A stretch of DNA of 14,846 bases from JADKFD01 sp964561825 (GCA_964561825.1 CAZLSB010000077.1:1-14846), one strand, 5' to 3'; shown: positions 1 to 6,797, counted from the stretch's first letter. Numbers and translations: made by a program. Notes: generated from the sequence alone by a model not told the origin.

Positions 1-182
1 TCGTTCAAAAACAACTTCACGATTCCTAAACGCCGAAATGACCGATGCACACGCTCAGCCGTGGCGATTTGACGATGTGAACGGTTACTCTGGCGGCAAG
101 TAGAACGCTCTTCTTCAGCCCGGAAATGTATGCGGGTGAACCCACAAGACTCGTCTTGGCGAGGGAGCCCGAGAGCGACCGC

Positions 183-294
183 GGCAATCCAGCGCCTTCG
201 CCATTGGCGCCCGGAGAGTCACTGGATTGCCACGGCACGCGCTGAAGATTGTCGCCTGCCTGGATTCGATGGCGGCGCATGCCTCGCAATGACG
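183..294. repeat. REP-like intergenic inverted repeat with degenerate second half
   Basis: A perfect 10-base inverted repeat (GGCAATCCAG at 183-192, CTGGATTGCC at 222-231) encloses a nested GCGCC/GGCGC hairpin (192-196 and 206-210). A second CTGGATT occurs at 260-266, and the block ends in GCCTCGCAATGACGG at 280-294. The pairing of CTGGATTGCC with CTCGCAATGAC resembles a dispersed intergenic repeat seen in several proteobacteria; that resemblance is from memory and was not searched. No coding sequence is supported in 1-337: the minus-strand reading frames there have no recognisable protein character. The rest of the stretch shows nothing I can name beyond the leader of the kinase gene at 338. 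Confidence 0.5.
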
Positions 295-337
295 GATTAA
301 TGCAGCGACCCCAATTTGGATCCTCGGAAAACTTAAG

Positions 338-1408
338 TTGAATTTCGATCCCTCCCCACCGAAATCCTGGCGGCTGCCGTTCTGGCTGTTCCAGATCGCC
401 GGCTGGCTAGGCTTTTTGGCCGTGCATTTTTTGTCTGGCATGGCGCACGGCAAACACATCTCGTACCTATCGGTGTCGATCAGCAGCGCTGTTGGTGGTG
501 CCATCGTCACTTGGCCATTGCATCTGTTGTACAAACGCATCTGGAATTTGTCGGCGCTGCAAATGGCCAGTTTCGCAGTGCCGGCCTTTCTGGCGATCGT
601 GACGGCGATGAGCGTGATTTATGCCGTGTCGATCGAAAATTACTGTCCGGACGAATGCAAACCAGCGAGTTTTCTCGGTTTTATGGCGTATTCGGGATTT
701 ACCGCATACGTGATCTTGAGCTGGAGCGCGCTGTGGTTTGGCATTCGCAATAACCGCGCGCTGGCCGAAGCGCGCGAGCGCACCCTTGCGGCGCAATCGC
801 AGGCCAATTTGGCGCACCTGAAAATGCTGCGCTATCAGCTCAATCCGCATTTTTTATTCAATACCTTAAATGCGATTGCCACCTTGGTATTGGAGCGCGC
901 CAACGACACCGCTGAAAAAATGCTCGGTGCGCTGAGTCGTTTTTTGCGTTACACGCTAGATCAAGATCCACAAGCCAAAGTGCCATTAAAGCGCGAGATG
1001 GAAGTGCTTGATTTATATCTGTGCATCGAAAAAATGCGCTTTGAACAGCGCCTGATGCTGGATGTGCAAATTGATCCGAATGCGGAATGCGCGTTGGTCC
1101 CGAGTTTAATTCTGCAACCATTGGTCGAAAACGCGATCAAATACGCTGTAGCCAAATGCGAGGACGGTTGTCGTATCGCCATCCGCGCGCATGCCAGCGG
1201 TGAGTGGCTGGAATTGGAACTCACCGACGACGGCCCCGGCAGCCCGCTATTCGCACCCGGAGCCGCCGATTCTAGCGGCGTGGGCCTGCGCAACACCCGC
1301 GAGCGCTTGAGTACGCTGTATGGCACGCAGCAACGCCTAAACGTGGAAAATCGCCCAGAAGGCGGCGTGCGTGTGCGCATCACACTGCCGTTGGAATTGG
1401 CGCCGTGA
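338..1408 (+). CDS. LytS/YehU-type sensor histidine kinase
   Basis: An inner-membrane histidine kinase that should phosphorylate the response regulator encoded next to it. The 356-residue product opens with about four hydrophobic segments (roughly 11-35, 41-66, 73-99 and 106-134) and has no large periplasmic domain, so it probably senses something in or at the membrane. The His_kinase domain of the LytS class follows, with the phospho-accepting histidine at H171 in LNPHFLFNTLN. The ATPase domain has an N-box (VENAIKYA, N265), a D-box (DDGPG, 297-301) and a final GVGLRNTRERL motif. Start choice: TTG at 338 is the best start between an in-frame stop at 290-292 and the first membrane segment, with GGAAAA a few bases upstream. 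The stop codon overlaps the next gene's GTG start, so the two are translationally coupled. The stimulus cannot be read from the sequence. Confidence 0.9.
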   Translation: MNFDPSPPKSWRLPFWLFQIAGWLGFLAVHFLSGMAHGKHISYLSVSISSAVGGAIVTWPLHLLYKRIWNLSALQMASFAVPAFLAIVTAMSVIYAVSIENYCPDECKPASFLGFMAYSGFTAYVILSWSALWFGIRNNRALAEARERTLAAQSQANLAHLKMLRYQLNPHFLFNTLNAIATLVLERANDTAEKMLGALSRFLRYTLDQDPQAKVPLKREMEVLDLYLCIEKMRFEQRLMLDVQIDPNAECALVPSLILQPLVENAIKYAVAKCEDGCRIAIRAHASGEWLELELTDDGPGSPLFAPGAADSSGVGLRNTRERLSTLYGTQQRLNVENRPEGGVRVRITLPLELAP

Positions 1409-2178
1409 ACTCACGCCCCCTACGCTGCCTGCTGGTCGACGATGAACCCCTAGCGCGGCGTGGTTTACGCTATCGATTGACCCAAATCGGTGGTGTCGAT
1501 ATCGTCGCTGAGGCGGCCAATGGTCGCGAAGCGCTGGGTTTGATCGGTCAGTTCGATCCGGATTTGATGTTTTTAGATATCCAGATGCCGGGCATTGACG
1601 GTTTTGGCGTGCTGCGTACCTTGCCGGTGTCGCGCTGGCCGTTGGTGGTGTTCACCACTGCATTTGATCAATACGCGGTGGACGCCTTTCGCGTGCACGC
1701 GGTTGATTATTTGCTCAAGCCTATCGACGACGAACGCTTGCGAGAAGCGCTGATCCGCGCGCGCAAATTGCGCGAGCACAGCGAACTGGAGGCGCAAAAT
1801 GCCAAGTTGATGGCCTTGGTGGGCGGCGAACGACCGCAATCGCTGGGTGAGCGCTCCGACGATCGTTTGACGCTGAAAGACGGCAGCACGCTGGTGCGCG
1901 TGCCACTGGCCGATATCCGCTGGATTGATGCGGCGGGCGATTACGTAGTGGTGCACACCGCCGACACCAATCACGTCGCGCGTGCCTCGCTGCGCGAGCT
2001 CAGCGATCGCCTGCCAGCCGAGCGCTTTGTGCGCATCCACCGTTCCACCATCGTGCACACCCGCTACGTGGTGCGCCTGCGGCCGCACATCAACGGCGAA
2101 TACTTCGTCGATCTGGACGGCGGCCAACAACTCAAACTATCGCGCGGCTATCGAGAGCAGTTAGATAAGCTGGCTTGA
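1405..2178 (+). CDS. LytTR-family response regulator (LytR/AlgR type)
   Basis: A cytoplasmic DNA-binding response regulator and the cognate partner of the upstream kinase. The receiver domain covers about residues 6-125: acidic pocket D12/D13, phospho-acceptor D58 in FLDIQMPG, the conserved Thr in FTTAFD, and the Lys in YLLKPID. A LytTR DNA-binding domain covers roughly 153-257, with the typical IRWIDAAGDYVVVHT strand and FVRIHRSTIV segment. Its 257 residues are normal for the family. It starts with GTG at 1405, inside the kinase stop codon (4-base overlap). LytTR proteins bind direct repeats upstream of their targets; I could not identify such a site here, so the regulon is unknown. The gene ends 20 bases from the convergent desaturase stop codon. 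Confidence 0.92.
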   Translation: MNSRPLRCLLVDDEPLARRGLRYRLTQIGGVDIVAEAANGREALGLIGQFDPDLMFLDIQMPGIDGFGVLRTLPVSRWPLVVFTTAFDQYAVDAFRVHAVDYLLKPIDDERLREALIRARKLREHSELEAQNAKLMALVGGERPQSLGERSDDRLTLKDGSTLVRVPLADIRWIDAAGDYVVVHTADTNHVARASLRELSDRLPAERFVRIHRSTIVHTRYVVRLRPHINGEYFVDLDGGQQLKLSRGYREQLDKLA

Positions 2179-2198
2179 TCGCGCATTCACATGCGTCA

Positions 2199-3416
2199 TC
2201 AAGCACGTCGCATATGGGCATCGCCCATGAGGATTGCCCACAGGCGCGCAAAGCGTTTGAATACGCTCTCTTCGATATACGGTACGCCGTGTTTTGCGCA
2301 AATGGCCTTTAAGCGCGGTGCAGCTTGCCGGTATTTGAGCATCGGCAGATCGGGCCAAACGTGGTGTTCGATCTGATAATTCAGATAACCCAGCAGGAAA
2401 TCGCGGCGATCGCTACCCCCCGGATAATTCACCGATCCGGTAATCTGGCGCACATAAAACTCTGATTTATCACGCACCCTACCCTCAAAGCGCCATACAT
2501 CGTCACCGGCGTGATTGGGAACAATGATGACGAAGGCGTACACATTAGCGATCACTTCGGCCAAAATCGAATTGATTAACACCGCTGCCCAAGCCCAGGT
2601 GCCGAGCGGTAGAAACAACGCCGGAATCAATCCAAATCGGAATAATCCATAAGGCAGGACGCAGCGTAGCCAATATTCCAGCGCGCGCCGGCTCATGGGC
2701 AATAACAAACGTTCGCCCGGATAAAGTAAACGCCAAACGTTTCCTGGCGTCGGTAGCGGCTCGGCCTTGGCTTGTTCTGGCGATTGCGCACGAATACGGC
2801 GTTGTTGCTGCAGTGCCCAGAAGGTATTCGGCGCGTAATAGCTGAGTTTCCAGGTCGCCATCAGCAGGACAACCGCCACGTATTTCAGCAAACGTGGCAA
2901 TCTGCGCAGGCGAATTGCCCAAGCGTTGTGTTCGACCAGATCAGGGTCGTCGATCTCGCCGGTGTGGAAATGATGCAATTGATTGTGCTCATGCGCCCAC
3001 GCCGCCGGGTGCATCCAATCCAGCCAATCCAAATAACGGCGCCAGCCGATCGCGTAGTTTTTGCTTGAAAAACGCGCCGGCACCTTCGGCACGCGGTCAT
3101 AACCCTTGTGCATCACATGATGAGTGACCATGGTCCAACGCGCGACATTGCCCATCCCGATGAGCAAGGCAGCCATTGGATTAGGGGCGATCCACGCGCA
3201 GGCATAACCAAACAGCGTACAGACCCGCCCCCAACGCTCCATTTTGCGCAAATGCGCAAGATCCGCCTCACCTAGGTCGGCGATCAGCTCCTTGCGCAGC
3301 GCGGCGATATCGGCCGCAAACGCCTCGCCGTCGATGACCGGCAAGGGCGTAGGCGCCACTGGCGCCGGATGGCGCCAAGCTTGCGATTGATCAGCTGAAA
3401 TAGCGCCGTGTGGCAT
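2199..3416 (-). CDS. membrane fatty acid desaturase family protein
   Basis: A di-iron integral-membrane desaturase that introduces a double bond into an acyl chain. All three histidine boxes are present: HHVMH (99-103), HEHNQLHH (142-149) and QIEHHVWP (348-355), the last with the QxxHH form of acyl-lipid desaturases. Hydrophobic stretches around 66-95 and in the central part fit a four-helix membrane protein. From ATG at 3416 it has 405 residues. A GTG at 3485 would add 23 residues of low-complexity sequence (QQPTTNNQ) encoded by a tandem repeat, so ATG is preferred even though no Shine-Dalgarno is visible before it. Regiospecificity and substrate cannot be told. It converges with the kinase/regulator operon, which may or may not control it. 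There is no nearby ferredoxin or reductase gene. Confidence 0.88.
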   Translation of the reverse strand: MPHGAISADQSQAWRHPAPVAPTPLPVIDGEAFAADIAALRKELIADLGEADLAHLRKMERWGRVCTLFGYACAWIAPNPMAALLIGMGNVARWTMVTHHVMHKGYDRVPKVPARFSSKNYAIGWRRYLDWLDWMHPAAWAHEHNQLHHFHTGEIDDPDLVEHNAWAIRLRRLPRLLKYVAVVLLMATWKLSYYAPNTFWALQQQRRIRAQSPEQAKAEPLPTPGNVWRLLYPGERLLLPMSRRALEYWLRCVLPYGLFRFGLIPALFLPLGTWAWAAVLINSILAEVIANVYAFVIIVPNHAGDDVWRFEGRVRDKSEFYVRQITGSVNYPGGSDRRDFLLGYLNYQIEHHVWPDLPMLKYRQAAPRLKAICAKHGVPYIEESVFKRFARLWAILMGDAHMRRA

Positions 3417-3419
3417 GGT

Positions 3420-3444
3420 TTGGTTGTTGGTTGTTGGTTGTTGG
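3420..3444. repeat. heptanucleotide tandem repeat upstream of the desaturase
   Basis: TTGGTTG is repeated three times perfectly plus four bases (3420-3444, 25 bases), starting four bases before the desaturase ATG. On the coding strand it reads CAACCAA units within the leader. Seven is not a multiple of three, so a change in copy number would shift frame if translation began at the upstream GTG (3485), or would change only leader length if it begins at the ATG (3416). Confidence 0.85.
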
Positions 3445-3629
3445 CTGTCAGAAGCATGAAGCAAAGCGGCCTCTGGCTGCCGCACTCCACAAAATAGGGC
3501 TAAGGGCTCGGTTCGCGCCAGACCTTCGCGCTCCCTTGCGCCGTGAACTTACAAAAAGATTGGCTGGTTTCCCGGCGGTTCCTGCGCGCACTCATGACGC
3601 AAGCAGAAGTCGGTTAATCAAAGCGGCAA

Positions 3630-3822
3630 TCAAAACCGGCCTGAATCTTGCGTATAGCTGACGCGACCTGGATCAGTCCCCGAGCCGAACCCGAGCGCGT
3701 CGGTGGCGCGATGCCGCTCGAAGCCGATCACCCAATCCCAGGCACCAACACTGCGCCGCAAATCCAGACTGGCGGAAATGCCGCCGCCGGTCGCCAAACG
3801 ATAATCACTCGAAAAGTAGCGA
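3630..3822 (-). pseudogene. C-terminal remnant of a DUF3570-like outer-membrane protein
   Basis: About 63 codons read RYFSSDYRLATGGGI...GAWDWVIGFERHR...YTQDSGRF and then stop. The alternating aromatic strands, the FSSDYRL motif and the terminal phenylalanine fit the last strands of a beta-barrel of the DUF3570 type, a family often encoded downstream of a TlpA-like thioredoxin and a small DUF4266 lipoprotein. That assignment is from memory of the family. The reading frame upstream is not DUF3570-like: it runs into thioredoxin sequence read out of frame, so the rest of the gene is missing. The region 3486-3629 between this and the desaturase shows no gene. Confidence 0.5.
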
Positions 3823-4009
3823 GTGCTTGTCGAGAAAACGCTGGGCGTCGGCGAGTTCCTCGTCCACATTGACCGCCAGAATCTGGAAATCTTCGGCCGG
3901 AAAATCCACACGCAAGGTGTCATACAGCGGTAGAAATTTCAGGCAGGGCGCACACCAGGATGCCCAGAAATCAACCAGAGCCACTGTCAGCGGTTCACCT
4001 GCAGGAGCC
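3815..4009 (-). pseudogene. internal fragment of a TlpA-like thioredoxin gene
   Basis: The minus-strand frame reads EPLTVALVDFWASWCAPC, then LAVNVDEELADAQRFLDKH, which is the core of a TlpA/ResA-type thioredoxin with its WCxxC redox motif. A TAG lies in frame just upstream (about 4014), so there is no start codon, signal peptide or N-terminal third. The frame ends at TGA in SLLFE shortly after FLDKH, where the PVSF(P)-type cis-proline half of the fold should follow. Exactly there, in another frame, the DUF3570-like tail begins. I read this as a deletion joining two genes of one former operon; the product cannot be functional. Confidence 0.7.
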
Positions 4010-4013
4010 CGCT

Positions 4014-4506
4014 ATGCATGCGTCGCGTATTGTTGTCACTTTAGTCTATTTGGTGCTTGGCTTGGTGGCGCTACCCGCGCACGCGGCGACGGTCATCGTG
4101 CGCCTCCGCAACACCGTCTTTACGCCCAACGATCTGACCATCAATGTGGGCGCCGGCTGGCCCTGGTTGGCAGTTCGATCGGACCTATAGCGCCGCCGGC
4201 GTGTACCGAGTCTATTGCACGGTCCATTCCAGTCCTGGCGCCAACATCAACAACTCCATGAACGCGCGCATCACCGTGATGGGCGCACCGGTATTTGCGA
4301 TCAGTCAGGGCCTCAACGGCACCTGGGTGAACCCGTCCAACCTTGGCCAGGGATTTCTGTTCGACTTCAACACTGCCAACCGCTTCCTGTTCGCTGCCTA
4401 GTTCACCTACGACACCGCGGCGACGGCACAGCAGAAGCTCGGCGTGGCGAACTCCCGCTGGTTGACCATGCAGGGCAACTACACGGGCGCCACGGTGAAC
4501 GTCTAG
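4014..4506 (+). pseudogene. broken secreted cupredoxin (plastocyanin-like) gene
   Basis: A good AGGAG site (4003-4007) precedes ATG 4014, and a clear signal peptide (residues 1-24, ending PAHA) leads into TVIVRLRNTVFTPNDLTINVG. At about 4146-4152 the frame shifts. The neighbouring frame continues with PAGPGWQFDRTYSAAGVYRVYCTVHSSPG, the end of a cupredoxin domain with its Cys and His copper ligands. The segment that should hold the first copper histidine is missing, so a short internal deletion is likely. The second frame continues into QGFLFDFNTANRFLFAA, meets TAG at 4399-4401 where a Trp (TGG) would fit before FTYDT, and ends at a second TAG (4504-4506) against the neighbouring gene. Non-functional unless expressed as the 58-residue N-terminal peptide. 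Confidence 0.75.
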
Positions 4507-4508
4507 GG

Positions 4509-4934
4509 TCATTGCGGAGTAGCCCACAACTCCACCCTTTGCACTACCGGAATCCAACTGCCTTGGTAACGATCATCCAATTGCGCGGCGATCGTGTAAG
4601 TGCGGTTTGGCTCGATGGTCAGCGGCAGTTTTTGTTCTTTCAGAGCGCCCAGCGCCACGCGTCGGCGCGGGAAAATCGCGCCCTCAACGTTGGCCGTGAG
4701 CCCCAACACGTGTTCACCGACCGACACCTGGATACACGCATCGCCGCGGCGCGCCATCAAGCGACCATTGAGCGACTGAAATACCACCGTATACAATTGC
4801 CGATCACGTTGGGCGTGCACTTTGCCGAGCGTCGTGCACACTTTTGCCGTAGGTTCGCGCACCTTGGCTGCGGCCAGCGGCATGGCGCCTGCAAGGGCAA
4901 ATAGACCACATAGAAACAGCGCGGTTGATTTCAT
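4509..4934 (-). CDS. small secreted protein of unknown function
   Basis: A 141-residue protein with a typical signal peptide (MKSTALFLCGLFALAGAMPLAAA), so probably periplasmic. The mature part has only two cysteines (C33 and C67), which could form one disulphide. It has a beta-rich look, with a central VSVGEHVLGLTANVEGAIFPRR stretch and a C-terminal segment with TYTIAAQLDD and WIPVV. I do not recognise the family. ATG at 4934 is chosen because it starts the signal peptide; the frame stays open upstream to 5081, but that stretch has no protein character. It is divergent from the pilin accessory gene (175 bases between starts), and its stop lies against the cupredoxin remnant. Confidence 0.7.
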   Translation of the reverse strand: MKSTALFLCGLFALAGAMPLAAAKVREPTAKVCTTLGKVHAQRDRQLYTVVFQSLNGRLMARRGDACIQVSVGEHVLGLTANVEGAIFPRRRVALGALKEQKLPLTIEPNRTYTIAAQLDDRYQGSWIPVVQRVELWATPQ

Positions 4935-5109
4935 TGGGGCAGACTCGCTAAGTTGTGAAGCGACAGTATTGGTCAGAGCCTGGTGGTGCGCCGAGAGGCG
5001 GCAAATTAATTCGCGTGAAGAATTGCCCTGGGCCAAGCAGCGCACGCTGATCTGGCCTCGGGCTATGCTTGCCCAGGTCATTCAGACCGAACACTGTGAG
5101 AGCACAACA

Positions 5110-5853
5110 ATGACGCGCTGGCGAGCATCCGGACTTCACCTGTTGACCAGTTGCGCGATCGCCAGCACCGTCATTTTGTTAGTGATTTTTCTTTGGTATC
5201 CGGGCGCCTACTTCCAGGCCTCCGGGGCGGCGCGATTAATCACCATCTTAATCATTGTCGATGTGGTGATCGGCCCGATGTTGACACTCTTTCTATATCG
5301 GGCGGGAAAACCGGGACTGGCCTTCGACATGACGGTGGTGTTCCTCACGCAGCTGGCTTTTCTGATGTATGGGCTGCTCGTTATTGTGCAAACGCGCCCC
5401 GTGTTTATCGTAGGTGCCATTGATCGGCTGGTGGTGGTCTCCGCCAATCAGATTGACCCAGCCGACTTGCCAGCTGACCCAAATAGCCCGTTTCGCCAAC
5501 TGTCGTGGGTAGGCCCGGTGTCAGTCGGCCTGCTGCTCCCGACCGACGTGAATGCGCGCAACACATTGTTGTTCAGAGAACTTGGCGGCAAACCATCGGA
5601 AACCGTACCGCGTTTGTATGTGCCGTATGCGCAGGTGGCGCCGACACTGATCGAGCGAGGTCGCAGCATCGACAAGCTGCGCGCGGCGCGCGAACGCACA
5701 CCCGGCGTGCTGCAGCATTGGCTGGGTAGTTCCAGCCGTCCACTCGAACAATTGTTGTGGCTGCCACTGCAAGCGCGCAAGCAAGACATGGTTGTTATTA
5801 TCGACAAAAGCAACGCTCAGCCGCTGGTGATCCTGGATATCGAGCCATGGTGA
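5110..5853 (+). CDS. TfpX/TfpZ-family type IV pilin accessory protein
   Basis: A 247-residue inner-membrane protein of the TfpX/TfpZ family, which assists assembly or stability of particular type IV pilin alleles in Pseudomonas and is widespread in Xanthomonadales. Visible hallmarks are HLLTS with a first membrane helix and LWYPGAYF (residues 9-34), the second helix with DVVIGPMLTLFLY (51-63), a third helix at about 73-93, then TRPVFIVGAIDRL leading into a soluble C-terminal domain that ends DILDIEPW-like (VILDIEPW). ATG 5110 has GAGAG eight bases upstream and gives the normal family N-terminus; the frame is open to 4822 but that part overlaps the divergent gene. No pilin gene is adjacent, which is unusual, as these genes usually sit beside the pilin they serve. 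Confidence 0.85.
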   Translation: MTRWRASGLHLLTSCAIASTVILLVIFLWYPGAYFQASGAARLITILIIVDVVIGPMLTLFLYRAGKPGLAFDMTVVFLTQLAFLMYGLLVIVQTRPVFIVGAIDRLVVVSANQIDPADLPADPNSPFRQLSWVGPVSVGLLLPTDVNARNTLLFRELGGKPSETVPRLYVPYAQVAPTLIERGRSIDKLRAARERTPGVLQHWLGSSSRPLEQLLWLPLQARKQDMVVIIDKSNAQPLVILDIEPW

Positions 5854-5894
5854 GCTAGTGTAGTTCGGCTCTGCGTCCCGCTTGCGGACAAAAG

Positions 5895-5927
5895 AAACGG
5901 CGCCAGCAGTGATGCTAGGCGCCGTTT
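5895..5927. terminator. perfect-stem terminator between convergent pilus genes
   Basis: A perfect 10-base stem, AAACGGCGCC (5895-5904) and GGCGCCGTTT (5918-5927), with a 13-base loop. Read on the minus strand the stem is followed by TTTCTTTTG, a good U-tract about 50 bases past the pilH stop. Read on the plus strand it ends in TTT only. It probably serves both convergent genes, more strongly pilH. Confidence 0.7.
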
Positions 5928-5940
5928 GCGGGTCGCAACT

Positions 5941-5960
5941 GCGCCTCCCGGAAGAGGCGC
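5941..5960. other. second hairpin in the tfpZ-like/pilH intergenic region
   Basis: GCGCCTC (5941-5947) and GAGGCGC (5954-5960) form a perfect 7-base stem with a 6-base loop, 17 bases past the pilH stop. There is no U-tract directly after it on either strand. It may be an RNA-stabilising 3' hairpin or an auxiliary to the terminator at 5895-5927. Confidence 0.5.
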
Positions 5961-5977
5961 TATACGGTCAAAACAGC

Positions 5978-6343
5978 CTAACGCGGCAAATGCTCGTTGA
6001 TGGCCTTGACCAGTTGCCCTTCGATGACGGGTTTGGTGATGTAACCCTTAGCGCCTTGGCGCAAACCCCACACACGGTCGGTTTCCTGATCTTTGGTGGT
6101 GACCAGGATGACCGGAATATGACTGGTGGTTTTCTCGCGGGCGATGGTGCGTGTCGCCTGAAATCCATTCAGATTGGGCATCACCACGTCCATCAGAATG
6201 AGGTCCGGGATGTGCTTTTTGGCCATATCCACACCCTGCTGGCCATCCTCAGCAGTGATCACTTCATGCCCTTGCGCTTCGACGATGCGTTTTAGCACCA
6301 GGAGCTGTGAAGGTGAATCATCCACGATCAAGATACGAGCCAT
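5978..6343 (-). CDS. pilH: PilH-like stand-alone CheY-type response regulator
   Basis: A 121-residue single-domain receiver with no output domain. It has the acidic pocket D8/D9, phospho-acceptor D52 in LILMDVVMP, and the conserved Thr and Lys (VTTKDQETDRVWG, ITKPV). The MARILIVDDSP start, LNGFQATR and TTKDQETDRVWG are characteristic of PilH, the twitching-motility response regulator of the Pil-Chp chemosensory system, which acts with PilG on pilus extension and retraction. ATG 6343 gives the canonical PilH N-terminus and has GGGGA just upstream; a TTG at 6409 would add 22 unsupported residues. It stands alone here: pilG, pilI, pilJ and chpA are not in the window, so the partner kinase must lie elsewhere. 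A PilG-like or other CheY-like identity is the alternative. Confidence 0.8.
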   Translation of the reverse strand: MARILIVDDSPSQLLVLKRIVEAQGHEVITAEDGQQGVDMAKKHIPDLILMDVVMPNLNGFQATRTIAREKTTSHIPVILVTTKDQETDRVWGLRQGAKGYITKPVIEGQLVKAINEHLPR

Positions 6344-6425
6344 AGTTTCCCCACCGTTAACCTGCGGTTTGCTCACTGATTCTACCCATACGCGGGGATG
6401 CGCGGACAACTTGTATTAACCTGAT

Positions 6426-6465
6426 GACTTTTGTGTCTTTGGTTCCGGCTCGTCCGGCTTAGGAT
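6426..6465 (+). repeat. 40-base direct repeat, copy 1
   Basis: This 40-base segment matches 6798-6837 at 36 of 40 positions; the last 20 bases (ending CCGGCTTAGGAT) are identical. The two copies bracket the transposase remnant and its hairpins. The second copy ends directly against the acuI stop codon. Confidence 0.8.
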
Positions 6466-6508
6466 GATGGGATACATAACCGGCGCCCGCTCGATTCTCT
6501 GTATTTCA

Positions 6509-6584
6509 GCGCCAAAGGCGCGCCTCCATACCAGCCTGGGGCAACGCCCCAGGTTGCCAGCGCCTGATCAAGGGCTGAAAGCCC
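6509..6584 (+). repeat. three short hairpins at the head of an IS200/RAYT-like remnant
   Basis: Three perfect stems follow one another: GCGCC/GGCGC (6509-6513 and 6517-6521), CCTGGGGC/GCCCCAGG (6535-6542 and 6546-6553) and GGGCT/AGCCC (6572-6576 and 6580-6584), each with a 3-base loop. They end 12 bases before the transposase start. HUH-type transposases of the IS200/IS605 and RAYT groups recognise subterminal hairpins, so these may be the left end of a former element. That role is inference. Confidence 0.65.
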
Positions 6585-6595
6585 GACCCATCGCC

Positions 6596-6784
6596 ATGCC
6601 GCAATCACTCGACCATGTTCTGCTCCACCTCGTCTGCAGCAGGAAAGATCGTTTCCCCCGCTCTGGCGCATCTTTGCATCCCGCGCCGCACGCTTATCTC
6701 GCAACGATCGCCCGTAACGTGGGTTGCGTAGGTCCGCGTGCCGGGGGCATGGCGGATCGCGTTCACCTAGCAGTTCAGTCTTGA
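6596..6784 (+). pseudogene. truncated IS200/RAYT-like (Y1 HUH) transposase
   Basis: The ATG at 6596 opens a 62-codon frame reading MPQSLDHVLLHLVCSRKDRFP, then HAYLATIARNVGC and GGMADRVHLAVQS, then stop. This matches the N-terminal half of small Y1 transposases, whose family pattern is roughly MPQSL..VLVHLVFSTKDR..., HAYLA..., GG..DHVHLL (from memory, not searched). Two signs of decay: the HUH metal-binding motif reads DRVH instead of DHVH, so the first His is lost, and the protein stops after about 60 of the usual 130-160 residues, before the catalytic tyrosine. It cannot be active. It lies between two copies of a 40-base direct repeat. Confidence 0.72.
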
Positions 6785-6797
6785 CAAATTATGCGAA

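Noticed and set aside
1573..2130. 185-codon minus-strand open frame inside the response regulator gene
   Set aside because: Antisense shadow of a well-conserved receiver-LytTR gene.
2179..2198. CGCAT/ATGCG as a terminator between the regulator and the desaturase
   Set aside because: Only a 5-base stem with no U-tract on either strand.
5055..5076. TGGCC...TTGCC before the pilin accessory gene as a sigma-54 promoter
   Set aside because: The distance between the GG and GC elements is several bases too long for a -24/-12 promoter.
4935..5081. In-frame upstream extension of the small secreted protein
   Set aside because: The signal peptide starts at 4934; the added residues would bury it and have no protein-like pattern.
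4822..5109. In-frame upstream extension of the pilin accessory gene
   Set aside because: It overlaps the divergent secreted-protein gene, has no membrane or family character, and the ATG at 5110 gives the normal TfpX/TfpZ N-terminus with a ribosome site.
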